DNA of 64,000 bases from Chania multitudinisentens RB-25. GTDB taxonomy: Bacteria > Pseudomonadota > Gammaproteobacteria > Enterobacterales > Enterobacteriaceae. The notes under the pieces are model-generated. The model made no database searches, was not told the origin of the DNA, and worked only from the letters and a program-made list of their open reading frames with translations. Positions 55,136 to 64,000 of this stretch are shown piece after piece (the stretch's first letter is position 1; every line of letters begins with the position of its first letter). Made by a program: the position numbers and the translations under genes. The stretch lies in the NCBI RefSeq assembly GCF_000520015.2, contig NZ_CP007044.2:496001-560000 (forward strand). Direction: 5' to 3'.

Positions 55136-55382
55136 ATCACTGGAAACACCAACGTCGAAGTATTGTTATTGCCATATGGAAAAATACATGTAGCTACCTA
55201 ATTCTGGGGCACCTGCGTGATTAACCCGTTGAGCTCCCTTTATAAGCGTCTGGCAACGTCACCTTATTACATTATTTAGGCGCTTTTAATACAACCATTC
55301 GCGTGAGAGCCAGGTAAATAATAGAAAGAAACTGTCTTTAACACAGCTCTACTCTCTATCCCTACCCACAGAATTATCCACA

Positions 55383-55844
55383 TCATGATTGTATCATTCT
55401 TAAAATATCCTGATGCCCTGAGACAATAGTTGGTGAGCCTAATGATTCAATCATTATATCTGGAAGATGCTTAATCGTTTCTTCTCTCCCAACGGCTAAA
55501 CAATTGCCCTCACCTCCCCAGAAAAGAGCAGATGATGTTACTTTTAATATATTACATAACCCTTGCCAAAAATCTTCATGTCCTGGTGGGCGATTAACGG
55601 AAAAACCAGATGTCATGATAACATTGTTAATAGTTTCAATATTAATATAGAGTTCCACGCTGCTGGTTGGCATAATGTTGTATTTTTCCGCATCTGGATT
55701 TTGGTATTCCAAAACGATACAGCATTTATTCCCCTCTATATTATTATAGGTAACAGCTGTACCGAATGATTCAAATAAAAATGATAGAGGGAAATATCCA
55801 ACCTCTCCATTTTCATGCGTCTGTAGAAAAATATCCCAACTCAT
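55383..55844 (-). CDS. Hypothetical protein, possible immunity protein of a polymorphic toxin
   Basis: A 153-residue soluble protein (MSWDIFLQTHENGEVGYFPL at the N-terminus, MESLG-like block and HQDILRMIQS at the end). It is AT-rich, without signal peptide, and has composition and size typical of immunity proteins encoded beside toxin C-termini. I do not recognise the family firmly. It stands next to broken small genes of similar character. The function is not proven. Confidence 0.5.
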   Translation of the reverse strand: MSWDIFLQTHENGEVGYFPLSFLFESFGTAVTYNNIEGNKCCIVLEYQNPDAEKYNIMPTSSVELYINIETINNVIMTSGFSVNRPPGHEDFWQGLCNILKVTSSALFWGGEGNCLAVGREETIKHLPDIMIESLGSPTIVSGHQDILRMIQS

Positions 55845-55904
55845 GACTATCCTTAAAAGTGATTATTAATCCAATATCCATGATGTCCCAAGGTGTCCGC
55901 CTAA

Positions 55905-56305
55905 TCAAACGGAGAACTGGTGTTTTCTCACTGGTTCCCAGATGCATGGAACGCCACAAACATTTTCAATGAATACACAAAGAGCCACAGCCCCTTCTTC
56001 AATAGCGGCAAAGGCCCCTGAGAGTATTCCTTTGAACTGACCACGGTGCTCTGAACGCACTTCTACTGAAGTGAAACGTTTCAGATAATCTGGACTGGTA
56101 CAGATATAGAACCCACCGTCTTTGTTGCGCTGAAACATATGTACACCAGTGGTGTTGTTACCTTTCGTATTAGCAAGATTGACCATTTTCGCCTGCCGCT
56201 TTTACCAAGAAAATGCTTAGAAAAATCATTCCAATAACCATTATATTGGTTCATATGCAGCCACTGGTTTTGCCGTATCTCCGTCGTCTCCAGTAGGGCA
56301 TTCAT
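55905..56305 (-). pseudogene. Frameshifted small gene
   Basis: Two minus-strand frames join into one protein-like sequence. The first (56305 down to about 56190) reads MNALLETTEIRQNQWLHMNQ and on to FSKHFLGKSGRR. The second (56186 to 55905) continues MVNLANTKGNNTTGVHMFQR and ends IWEPVRKHQFSV. A single frameshift near 56186-56195 would explain it. The family is not recognised; it may be a toxin domain or an immunity protein remnant. Confidence 0.45.
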
Positions 56306-56343
56306 TTCTTGATATTGACTATTGTCAAAATGTGGGCCATAGA

Positions 56344-56490
56344 TTAATAGCTACTTATCAAAGGCATATTCAGTGCCACCCACTCTGCTGTAGCAGCGTC
56401 ATGCTCCGTCATTTCCAGACCGTTTCCGTGATCCAACGCCCCATCAAAGACAATAGGTGAAATATCTGATTTAGCCGGTAAATTTGGCAT
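56344..56490 (-). pseudogene. Short remnant upstream of the frameshifted gene
   Basis: A 48-codon frame (MPNLPAKSDISPIVFDGALD, HDAATAEWVALNMPL) with AGGAT before the ATG ends abruptly at a TAA. It is followed by the next small frame in the same direction, which suggests one original gene cut into pieces, or a small separate gene. Confidence 0.35.
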
Positions 56491-56899
56491 AAAACAGATC
56501 CTACTAGTTTGCCATATGGATATATCTCCCTCACATCAGCTTCCTGACCACACTTCAAATACATGTGTTCGGTATAGTGTGACCATGACTTCCAGCCCAG
56601 AACTTTTGATTGTGTTACCACATAACACCATGAAAAATATAAACAATATTTCCAATCAATCATTAGTATCAATAAATTGGGACACTACCATATTTGTTAC
56701 AAGATATTTGGTGTTTTAAGCACATTTGACTATATTTTTTCTATTCGCAGAAAATTCTTATTACCTTTTTGCGTATGGGCTTTTTGGGCAAAAAATCTCT
56801 CAAGCGGCCTATTTCTGATAAATCATTTTTTTATTTAATTGATTAATTTTTAAACTTCAACGCTGTTTTGTGTGGGAATTACAACCAGGAGGTGGTGCC
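56491..56899. promoter_or_regulatory. AT-rich upstream region of the autotransporter
   Basis: About 400 bases of AT-rich sequence upstream of the adhesin, where its promoter must lie. I could not assign a trustworthy -35/-10 pair, and I see no gene. Confidence 0.35.
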
Positions 56900-59800
56900 A
56901 TGAATCATATATATCGCGTTGTTTTTAATAAGGTTCTAGGTGTTTATCAGGTAGTATCCGAGCTCGTTAAATCCCCCAGTAGAACCCATTCTGGCACCAT
57001 CCTATCCAACTATGTGGCTAAACTATCAACCTCAAAAACATTCCTCGCCCTGTTGGTGAGCCAAATGATAGGAGGAGGGGCAGCGATTGCGGCGCCAACT
57101 GTCGTTCCCGCAGGCAGTGACATTTATACTTACCTTAATGGAGGAAACTATGAACTGTTGCTGAGCGGTAACGCAGTCTGGAATACTGTTTTACCTATCA
57201 ACAGCGCAGCGCGTTCAACTATCTTCATCGATGGGGCGGGTAATACGGTCACGGTCGGGTTAGCTAACCGTTTATTCGATACCATCAGTCAAAACAACAC
57301 CAACCTGACGTTGAATAACACCACTTTTACCACACCTGTTTCGACCACTAACGCGCGTGCAAACCTGTTTAACTACGCCTACAACGTTAATTCATTACTG
57401 ACGCTGGATGGTACGACGTTTACCGGTTTTGGCGGTACAAACACGGGGGCTACTGGCGCTGGTGCCAACATTCTCTATGTAAACTCCGCGAGTGCCAATG
57501 TGACGGTTGATGGAGGGGTGAACGGCGTCACCTTTGCCAATAACCGCAGCACATACGACGCGGCAGGGGCCGTTGCCCTGAACTATGGGACGCTCAACTT
57601 CAACGGTTCCGTTACGTTCGATAATAACTGGACCGGTAACTATGGTGGGGCAATGAGTGTCTATAGCGTGACTAACGCGGCCAATTTTAACGGTACGACA
57701 CTGTTTAGGAATAACCACGCTACGGTTTTTGGCGGGGCGCTAGATATTTGGGGTGGGCCATCCACGATCTCTTTCAATGGCCCAACAACTTTTGACGGTA
57801 ACTATATCTATTATCAGGCCGCTAACAGCGGAGATAGCCCCACCCATATCAACGATCAGCACCCGCGTGGTGGCGCAATCAATATTGGCTATGTTAGCCC
57901 TGGGGCGGCAGGAACATCGGTTATTTTCAATTCTGCGACGTCTTTCCTGAACAACTATGTGGTCAGCACTGGTGCTCTTGCCGCCAATAGAAACGCTCTT
58001 GGTGGGGCCATTAGTGCTTATGGCAATGGGGCAGCCCTCCTTTACCGATACATTTTTAACGCGCCGGTTCTGTTTGAAGGGAACTACGTCTACACCACCA
58101 ATGCTGCCGGGGTGGCGAATGGCGGGGCCATTTATTATGATTCTTCCGCAGCGCTGATTGATTTATCTTCCGGTGCCCAATTCCTTGGCAACTATGCCAA
58201 GAACTTCGGGGGCGCTATTTATCTGCAATCGGGCACCATTAACCTGAATGCGACCACCGACGATATTCGTTTCGAGGGGAACTACCAGGGAGCGAGTTTC
58301 GATGGCTCAACCAACGCATATCGGCCCATTCTCGGTAGCGGCATCCCGAATGCCATTTATCTCGGCAGCTCAGGTAATCTGAACTTCAATGCGACCAGCG
58401 GTAACAAAATACTGTTTTACGACCCTATCGCTTCTATTGCCGGTTCAACGGTGACCGTGACAAAAACGGGCGACGGCGAAGTGATTTTCTATGGCGATAA
58501 CGGGGCGACCAGTAATTATGACTCAAATATTCGCGCCAATACGGTCGTTTCCGGGGGATATTTCACTCTGGATGATGCTGTTAAATATGGGGTGGCTGGC
58601 ACAGGGACCTTCATCGCTAACACAACTGGAACCGTGCGGGGTGGTCACGGTGCTCAACTGAATGCGCAAACGGTAACCATTCAGTCAGGCGGTAGCGTTG
58701 CCGTCAACGGCGGTGATTTTACCGTCAATGCCAACACATTTACCATCCAGAATAGCGGTGGGTTGTCTGGGTCGGGGACACTCTTGGCACCTTCCAATAT
58801 CACCCTGGCGGGTTCAACTAATGTGAATATTACAGGCACTGACCAGCTTAATATTGCAGCCAACTTGGTCGGGGCAGGGCTCGTGAGCAAAACCGGTAGT
58901 GGGACGCTGAACCTACAGAATGCGAATACCTACACCGGCACTACTATCATCAATGATGGGACTCTTTTAACCAGTGTTGCCAATGCCTTTGCCAGCAGTA
59001 GCGCCGTTACAATCAGTAGTGGTGCTACTTTGGCGCTGAATAATTTTAATCAAGTGGTGAATCTGTTATTTGGGTCGGGCAATATCAGCCTGGGTACAGC
59101 AACCTTAACGGAAAATAATGCGCTTTCCACCATCTTTAGTGGCGTAATCACTGGTAGCGGTAACCTGGTAAAAAATGGCACAGGGGCAATAACCCTCTCT
59201 GGAAACAGTAGCTATAGCGGGGGAACCAGCATCAATGCTGGAAGGATTATTGCTACAGAAGGCAGTGCGTTGGGAACAGGGGCAGTGGCTAACAGTGCAA
59301 CCATGGAATTGGCATTTGACAGCGATAAAACGCTGAGCAATACGTTGAGTGGCGCAGGCGCATTCGTCAAAAGTGGTACCGGTAACGCAACGCTAACCAG
59401 CAGTGGTTCCAGCCAAGGGGCTGTCAGCGTTAATCAGGGAACACTGACCTTCGCACAAAATGGCGTCTTTAACAGCGGCAGTTATACTACCGCCACGGGG
59501 GCGAATACCACCATAGGCAACACTGCACAACTGAACGTTAATGGTGCCTTTACGCAAAGTGCGGGTTCCAGTCTGTTTGTCGATATCAGCAACAATCCGC
59601 CGTTGATCACGGCAACCAGCGCGGCCTTGAATGGCGTGTTATCCATCATTGGTTTTAGCGCCCCAGAACCCAATTCAGCCAGTGCCGCTTTTTCTACCCT
59701 ATACAGTATCTTGGAAACTACCAGCGGCATCAGCGGTGACTTTAGCAGTAAAAATATCAGCGGTGCTGCCAGCAGCGTCGATTATTTGACCATCTCGGCC

Positions 59801-62800
59801 AACAAAAGCATCGATAACCTGCGATATCAGGTGGGGTATGGCCTGACCTGGCAGGCAGGCAGCACGTTGGGCGACGGTACCTTTACCCTGACAGGGCCTG
59901 GTGACAGCTTTAATCTGGATGTAGCCCTGAATGATGAAGCAGCCTCCCTCACCGGGTGGAACGGGCATGATCTGACCAAGGCCGGCGCGGGCACCCTGAC
60001 GCTCTCGGCGCAGAACGGTTACACCGGAACGACTACCGTGAGCGGGGGCACGCTGAGCCTGGGGATTACCGACGCCTTGGCCGCCAGCAGTGCGCTCACG
60101 TTGGACAGTGGTACCACCCTGGCGCTGAACGATCTCGATCAGACCGTGCAGCAACTGGGCGGGGCCGGGAATGTCACGTTGGGAAGTGCCACCCTGACCG
60201 CCAGCAACAGCGGCAGCAGCACCTTCAGTGGGGAAATTAGCGGCAGCGGCAATCTGGTGAAAACTGGCAGCGGCACGTTGACCTTATCGGGTAATAACGG
60301 CTACACCGGTACCACCACCGTTGACGGAGGCACCCTGAGCCTGGGGATTGCCGACGCGTTGGCGGCCAGCAGTGCGGTCACCCTGGGTAGCGGTACTACC
60401 CTGGCACTGAATGGTCTGGCTCAGATCGTGCAGCAACTGGGCGGGGCCGGGAATGTCACGTTAGGCAGTGCCACCCTGACCGCCAGCAACAGCGGCAGCA
60501 GCACCTTCAGCGGGGGGATCAGCGGCAGCGGCGATCTGGTGAAAATCGGCAGTGGCACATTAACGTTGTCGGGTAACAACAGTTATACCGGCACCACCAC
60601 CGTGAGCGAAGGCACGCTGAGCCTGGGGATTGCCGATGCCCTGGCCGCCAGCAGTGCGCTCATGTTGGACAGTGGTACCACCCTGGCGCTGAATGGTCTG
60701 TCTCAGATCGTGCAACAACTGGGCGGAGCTGGGAATGTCACGCTCGGCAGCGCCACCCTGACCGCCAGCAACAGCGGCAACAGCACCTTCAGCGGGGGGA
60801 TCAGCGGCAGTGGTAATCTGGTGAAAACCGGCAACGGCACGTTGACCTTATCGGGTAGCAACGGCTACACCGGCACCACCACCGTCAGCGGGGGCATCCT
60901 GAGTTTGGGGGTTGCCGATGCTCTGGCCGCCAGCAGTGCGGTCACCCTGGGCAGCGGTACTACCCTGGCACTGAATGACCTGGATCAAACCGTGCAGCAA
61001 CTGGGCGGGGCCGGGAATGTCACGCTCGGCAGCGCCACCCTGACCGCCAGCAACAGCGGCAGCAGCACCTTCAGTGGAATAATGAGTGGCAGCGGCGACC
61101 TGGTGAAAATCGGCAGTGGCACATTAACGTTGTCGGGTAGTAACAGCTATACCGGCACCACCACCGTGAACGAAGGCACGCTGAGCCTGGGAGTTACCGA
61201 CGCCTTGGCCGCCAGCAGTGCACTCACGTTGGACAGTGGTTCCACCCTGGCGCTGAACGATCTCGATCAGACCGTGCAGCAACTGGGCGGGGCCGGGAAT
61301 GTCACGTTGGGAAGTGCCACCCTGACCGCCAGCAACAGCGGTAGCAGCACCTTCAGTGGGGAAATTAGCGGCAGCGGCAATCTGGTGAAAACCGGCAGTG
61401 GCACGTTGACCTTATCGGGTAATAACGGCTACACCGGCACCACCACCGTCGACGGAGGCACCCTGAGCCTGGGGATTGCCGATGCCCTGGCCGCCAGCAG
61501 TGCGGTCACCCTGGGCAGCGGCACGACCCTGGCGCTGAATGACCTGGATCAGACCGTCCAGCAACTGGGCGGGGCCGGGAGCGTCACGCTCGGCAGCGCC
61601 ACCCTGACCGCCAGCAACAGCGGCAGCAGCACCTTCAGCGGGGGCATCAGCGGCAGCGGGGAGCTGGTGAAAACCGGCAGCGGCGCCCTGACGCTCACGG
61701 GGGATAACAGCTACAGCGGCGGCACCACCGTCAGCGACGGAAGCCTGGTGGTCACCCAGGGCAATGCGCTGGGCAGCGGCACGGTCACCAATGATGCAGA
61801 CCTGGAGCTGGCCTTTGCCGGTGACGGCACGCTGGACAACGGCCTGAGCGGCAGCGGCACCCTGACCAAGAGCGGCAGCGGCAATGCCACCCTGACCGCC
61901 AGCGGCAGCAGCCAGGGCAGCGTCGAGGTGGACGCAGGCACCCTGACCCTGGCGCAGAGCGGCGCCTTCACTGCCGGGGATTACACCACCGCCAGCGGAG
62001 CCACCACGGCAATCGCTTCGGATGCGCAGCTGGTGCTGAGCGGGGCACTGACCCAGGCCAGCGGCGCGGTACTGCAACTCGGGATTGGCAATAACGACCC
62101 GGCCATTACCGCCCTCAGCGCAACGCTGGGCGGGGCACTGCAACTGAGCGGGTACTCCGGCACCCTCTCGACCAACGCCAGTGACCTGGCCTCAACGCTG
62201 TATACCGTTCTGCAAACCAGCACCGGGATCAGCGGCGATTTTGACAGTGTCGACCTGGGTGTGGCGGGCAGCCCGCCTGATTACCTGACCCTGGCCGCCG
62301 GCACGAGCAGCGACACCCTGCGCTATCAGGTGGGCTACGGCCTGACCTGGCAGGCGGGCAGCACCCTGGGCGACGGCACCTTTACCCTGGCAAGCCTCAG
62401 CGACAGCTTTAACCTGGACATGGCCCTGAACGATGAGAGTGCCTCGCTGACCGGGTGGAACGGACGCGACCTGACCAAGGCCGGCGCGGGCACGCTGATA
62501 CTGTCGGCGCAGAATGGCTACACCGGCACCACCACCGTCAGCGGAGGCACCCTGAGCCTGGGAGTTACCGATGCCCTGGCCGCCAGCAGTGCGGTCACCC
62601 TGGGCAGCGGCACGACCCTGGCGCTGAATGACCTGGATCAGACCGTGCAGCAACTGGGCGGGGCCGGGAGCGTCACGCTCGGCAACGCCACCCTGACCGC
62701 CAGCAACAGCGGCAGCAGCACCTTCAGCGGAATAATGAGCGGCAGCGGTGAGCTGGTGAAAACCGGCAGCGGCGCCCTGACGCTCACGGGGGATAACAGC

Positions 62801-64000
62801 TACAGCGGCGGCACCACCGTCAGCGACGGGAGCCTGGTGGTCACCCAGGGCAATGCGCTGGGCAGCGGCACGGTCACCAATGATGCAGACCTGGAGCTGG
62901 CCTTTGCCGGTGACGGCACGCTGGACAACGGCCTGAGCGGCAGCGGCACCCTGACCAAGAGCGGCAGCGGCAATGCCACCCTGACCGCCAGCGGCAGCAG
63001 CCAGGGCAGCGTCGAGGTGGACGCAGGCACCCTGACCCTGGCGCAGAGCGGCGCCTTCACTGCCGGGGATTACACCACCGCCAGCGGAGCCACCACGGCA
63101 ATCGCTTCGGATGCGCAGCTGGTGCTGAGCGGGGCACTGACCCAGGCCAGCGGCGCGGTACTGCAACTCGGGATTGGCAATAACGACCCGGCCATTACCG
63201 CCCTCAGCGCAACGCTGGGCGGGGCACTGCAACTGAGCGGGTACTCCGTCACCATTCCGACCAGCGCCAGTGACCTGGCCTCAACGCTGTATACCGTCCT
63301 GCAAACCAGCACCGGGATCAGCGGCGATTTTGACAGCGTTGACCTCGGTGTGGCGGGCAGTCCGCCTGATTACCTGACCCTGGCCGCCGGCACGAGCAGC
63401 GACACCCTGCGCTATCAGGTGGGCTACGGCCTGACCTGGCAGGCGGGCAGCACCCTGGGCGACGGTACCTTTACCCTGGCAAGCCTCAGCGACAGCTTTA
63501 ACCTGGACATGGCCCTGAACGATGAAAGCGCCTCGCTGACCGGGTGGAACGGGCGCGACCTGACCAAGGCCGGCGCGGGCACGCTGATACTGTCGGCGCA
63601 GAATGGCTACACCGGCACCACCACCGTCGACGGAGGCACCCTGAGCCTGGGGATTACCGATGCCCTGGCCGCCAGCAGTGCGGTCACCCTGGGCAGCGGC
63701 ACGACCCTGGCGCTGAATGACCTGGATCAGACCGTGCAGCAACTGGGCGGGGCCGGGAATGTCACGCTCGGCAGCGCCACCCTGACCGCCAGCAACAGCG
63801 GCAGCAGCACCTTCAGCGGGGGCATCAGCGGCAGCGGGGAGCTGGTGAAAACCGGCAGCGGCGCCCTGACGCTCACGGGGGATAACAGCTACAGCGGCGG
63901 CACCACCGTCAGCGACGGGAGCCTGGTGGTCACCCAGGGCAATGCGCTGGGCAGCGGCACGGTGACCAATGATGCAGACCTGGAGCTGGCCTTTGCCGGT
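56900..64000 (+). CDS. Giant autotransporter-type adhesin, C-terminus beyond window
   Basis: The frame is open from ATG 56900 (AGGAGG 7 bases upstream) to the edge, 2367 codons. Residues 1-25 are an extended signal peptide region (MNHIYRVVFNKVLGVYQVVS) followed by a hydrophobic core ending AAIAA near 65. Residues about 90-510 carry GGA(I/L) and FxxN motifs (FGGALDIWGG, GGAINIGY, GGAIYYDSSA, FLGNYAKN) like chlamydial Pmp and related autotransporter passengers. From residue about 640 onward the passenger consists of transport-associated repeats with a GT(L/I)T(L/V)SG core (GSGTLTLSGNNGYTGTTTV). The C-terminal beta-barrel is outside. An outer-membrane adhesin or biofilm role is inferred. Confidence 0.93.
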   Translation, partial: MNHIYRVVFNKVLGVYQVVSELVKSPSRTHSGTILSNYVAKLSTSKTFLALLVSQMIGGGAAIAAPTVVPAGSDIYTYLNGGNYELLLSGNAVWNTVLPINSAARSTIFIDGAGNTVTVGLANRLFDTISQNNTNLTLNNTTFTTPVSTTNARANLFNYAYNVNSLLTLDGTTFTGFGGTNTGATGAGANILYVNSASANVTVDGGVNGVTFANNRSTYDAAGAVALNYGTLNFNGSVTFDNNWTGNYGGAMSVYSVTNAANFNGTTLFRNNHATVFGGALDIWGGPSTISFNGPTTFDGNYIYYQAANSGDSPTHINDQHPRGGAINIGYVSPGAAGTSVIFNSATSFLNNYVVSTGALAANRNALGGAISAYGNGAALLYRYIFNAPVLFEGNYVYTTNAAGVANGGAIYYDSSAALIDLSSGAQFLGNYAKNFGGAIYLQSGTINLNATTDDIRFEGNYQGASFDGSTNAYRPILGSGIPNAIYLGSSGNLNFNATSGNKILFYDPIASIAGSTVTVTKTGDGEVIFYGDNGATSNYDSNIRANTVVSGGYFTLDDAVKYGVAGTGTFIANTTGTVRGGHGAQLNAQTVTIQSGGSVAVNGGDFTVNANTFTIQNSGGLSGSGTLLAPSNITLAGSTNVNITGTDQLNIAANLVGAGLVSKTGSGTLNLQNANTYTGTTIINDGTLLTSVANAFASSSAVTISSGATLALNNFNQVVNLLFGSGNISLGTATLTENNALSTIFSGVITGSGNLVKNGTGAITLSGNSSYSGGTSINAGRIIATEGSALGTGAVANSATMELAFDSDKTLSNTLSGAGAFVKSGTGNATLTSSGSSQGAVSVNQGTLTFAQNGVFNSGSYTTATGANTTIGNTAQLNVNGAFTQSAGSSLFVDISNNPPLITATSAALNGVLSIIGFSAPEPNSASAAFSTLYSILETTSGISGDFSSKNISGAASSVDYLTISANKSIDNLRYQVGYGLTWQAGSTLGDGTFTLTGPGDSFNLDVALNDEAASLTGWNGHDLTKAGAGTLTLSAQNGYTGTTTVSGGTLSLGITDALAASSALTLDSGTTLALNDLDQTVQQLGGAGNVTLGSATLTASNSGSSTFSGEISGSGNLVKTGSGTLTLSGNNGYTGTTTVDGGTLSLGIADALAASSAVTLGSGTTLALNGLAQIVQQLGGAGNVTLGSATLTASNSGSSTFSGGISGSGDLVKIGSGTLTLSGNNSYTGTTTVSEGTLSLGIADALAASSALMLDSGTTLALNGLSQIVQQLGGAGNVTLGSATLTASNSGNSTFSGGISGSGNLVKTGNGTLTLSGSNGYTGTTTVSGGILSLGVADALAASSAVTLGSGTTLALNDLDQTVQQLGGAGNVTLGSATLTASNSGSSTFSGIMSGSGDLVKIGSGTLTLSGSNSYTGTTTVNEGTLSLGVTDALAASSALTLDSGSTLALNDLDQTVQQLGGAGNVTLGSATLTASNSGSSTFSGEISGSGNLVKTGSGTLTLSGNNGYTGTTTVDGGTLSLGIADALAASSAVTLGSGTTLALNDLDQTVQQLGGAGSVTLGSATLTASNSGSSTFSGGISGSGELVKTGSGALTLTGDNSYSGGTTVSDGSLVVTQGNALGSGTVTNDADLELAFAGDGTLDNGLSGSGTLTKSGSGNATLTASGSSQGSVEVDAGTLTLAQSGAFTAGDYTTASGATTAIASDAQLVLSGALTQASGAVLQLGIGNNDPAITALSATLGGALQLSGYSGTLSTNASDLASTLYTVLQTSTGISGDFDSVDLGVAGSPPDYLTLAAGTSSDTLRYQVGYGLTWQAGSTLGDGTFTLASLSDSFNLDMALNDESASLTGWNGRDLTKAGAGTLILSAQNGYTGTTTVSGGTLSLGVTDALAASSAVTLGSGTTLALNDLDQTVQQLGGAGSVTLGNATLTASNSGSSTFSGIMSGSGELVKTGSGALTLTGDNSYSGGTTVSDGSLVVTQGNALGSGTVTNDADLELAFAGDGTLDNGLSGSGTLTKSGSGNATLTASGSSQGSVEVDAGTLTLAQSGAFTAGDYTTASGATTAIASDAQLVLSGALTQASGAVLQLGIGNNDPAITALSATLGGALQLSGYSVTIPTSASDLASTLYTVLQTSTGISGDFDSVDLGVAGSPPDYLTLAAGTSSDTLRYQVGYGLTWQAGSTLGDGTFTLASLSDSFNLDMALNDESASLTGWNGRDLTKAGAGTLILSAQNGYTGTTTVDGGTLSLGITDALAASSAVTLGSGTTLALNDLDQTVQQLGGAGNVTLGSATLTASNSGSSTFSGGISGSGELVKTGSGALTLTGDNSYSGGTTVSDGSLVVTQGNALGSGTVTNDADLELAFAG
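58932..64000 (+). repeat. Array of 282-bp and 807-bp in-frame repeats in the autotransporter
   Basis: The repeat marker (codon just before the TxxGT core) occurs at 58932, 59214, 60021, 60303, 60585, 60867, 61149, 61431, 61713, 62520, 62802, 63609 and 63891. Spacings are 282 (94 residues) or 807 (269 residues) only, both multiples of three. One divergent 282+807 unit opens the array, six tandem 282 units follow from 60021 to 61713, then 1089-bp composites repeat from 61431 to the edge. Composite copies around 61713-62520 and 62802-63609 look nearly identical. Confidence 0.9.

Noticed and set aside
61412..63742. Minus-strand frames (up to 346 residues) within the repeat array
   Set aside because: They are shadows of the autotransporter repeats and repeat with the same period. 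Their composition is A/G/Q-rich and they have no start signal.

Overview
The window looks like a chromosome segment of an enterobacterium. The gadBC pair, an mdtNOP-type efflux set with its small ytcA companion, a TktA-type transketolase and extended-signal-peptide exoproteins fit Enterobacterales. A Serratia/Rahnella/Yersinia-like genus (Yersiniaceae) is my best guess, but the sequence alone does not prove it. No rRNA, tRNA, CRISPR array, intact insertion sequence or prophage was seen. Most of the window is accessory metabolism lying between two giant surface proteins that both run off the window edges.

Layout. 1-9.6 kb: a two-partner secretion pair on the minus strand, with the TpsB transporter first and then a huge, right-to-left truncated TpsA haemagglutinin/CdiA-like exoprotein. 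A possible winged-helix protein lies upstream. 10.7-16.9 kb: an NCS1 nucleobase-type permease with a LuxR-type regulator, then a GntR/HutC regulator divergent from a fumarate-lyase-superfamily enzyme and a DASS anion transporter. 17.1-20.7 kb: an MHS-type transporter, a LacI regulator and a nucleoside hydrolase. 20.8-24.8 kb: a 5'-truncated adhesin remnant followed by gadBC glutamate-dependent acid resistance. 25.6-31.9 kb: an amidohydrolase and a ytcA-mdtN-mdtO-mdtP-like efflux operon. 32.1-34.3 kb: a short-chain dehydrogenase and a secreted SUMF1-domain protein without the catalytic cysteines.

34.5-43.8 kb is a large PTS locus. An ascorbate-type IIA-IIB-IIC, an AlsE-like epimerase, a transaldolase and a complete transketolase form one run of genes. 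A separate fructose-type IIA-IIB-IIC lies downstream. A divergent LacI regulator and paired GTTAGCGCTAAC-type operators sit at the head. The set looks designed to import a sugar as a ketose phosphate and feed it straight into the non-oxidative pentose phosphate pathway.

44.0-55.0 kb is the most interesting region. A ribose-type ABC importer (binding protein, DUF2291-like lipoprotein, ATPase, permease), two short-chain dehydrogenases, a glycerol-kinase-like FGGY kinase, a SorC-type regulator and a divergently placed two-subunit transketolase lie together. The two promoter regions share a 23-bp element (21 of 23 positions identical) in the same orientation relative to each operon, so the parts are probably one regulon. 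The combination resembles the known D-apiose/apulose transketolase pathway but lacks an isomerase and has two dehydrogenases. A polyol or branched-sugar substrate is inferred.

55.4-56.5 kb holds AT-rich, partly broken small genes that look like polymorphic-toxin/immunity debris. From 56.9 kb to the right edge runs a single open reading frame for an autotransporter-type adhesin. It has Pmp-like GGAI/FxxN repeats near its N-terminus and then a very regular array of 94- and 269-residue repeats, some nearly identical in DNA.
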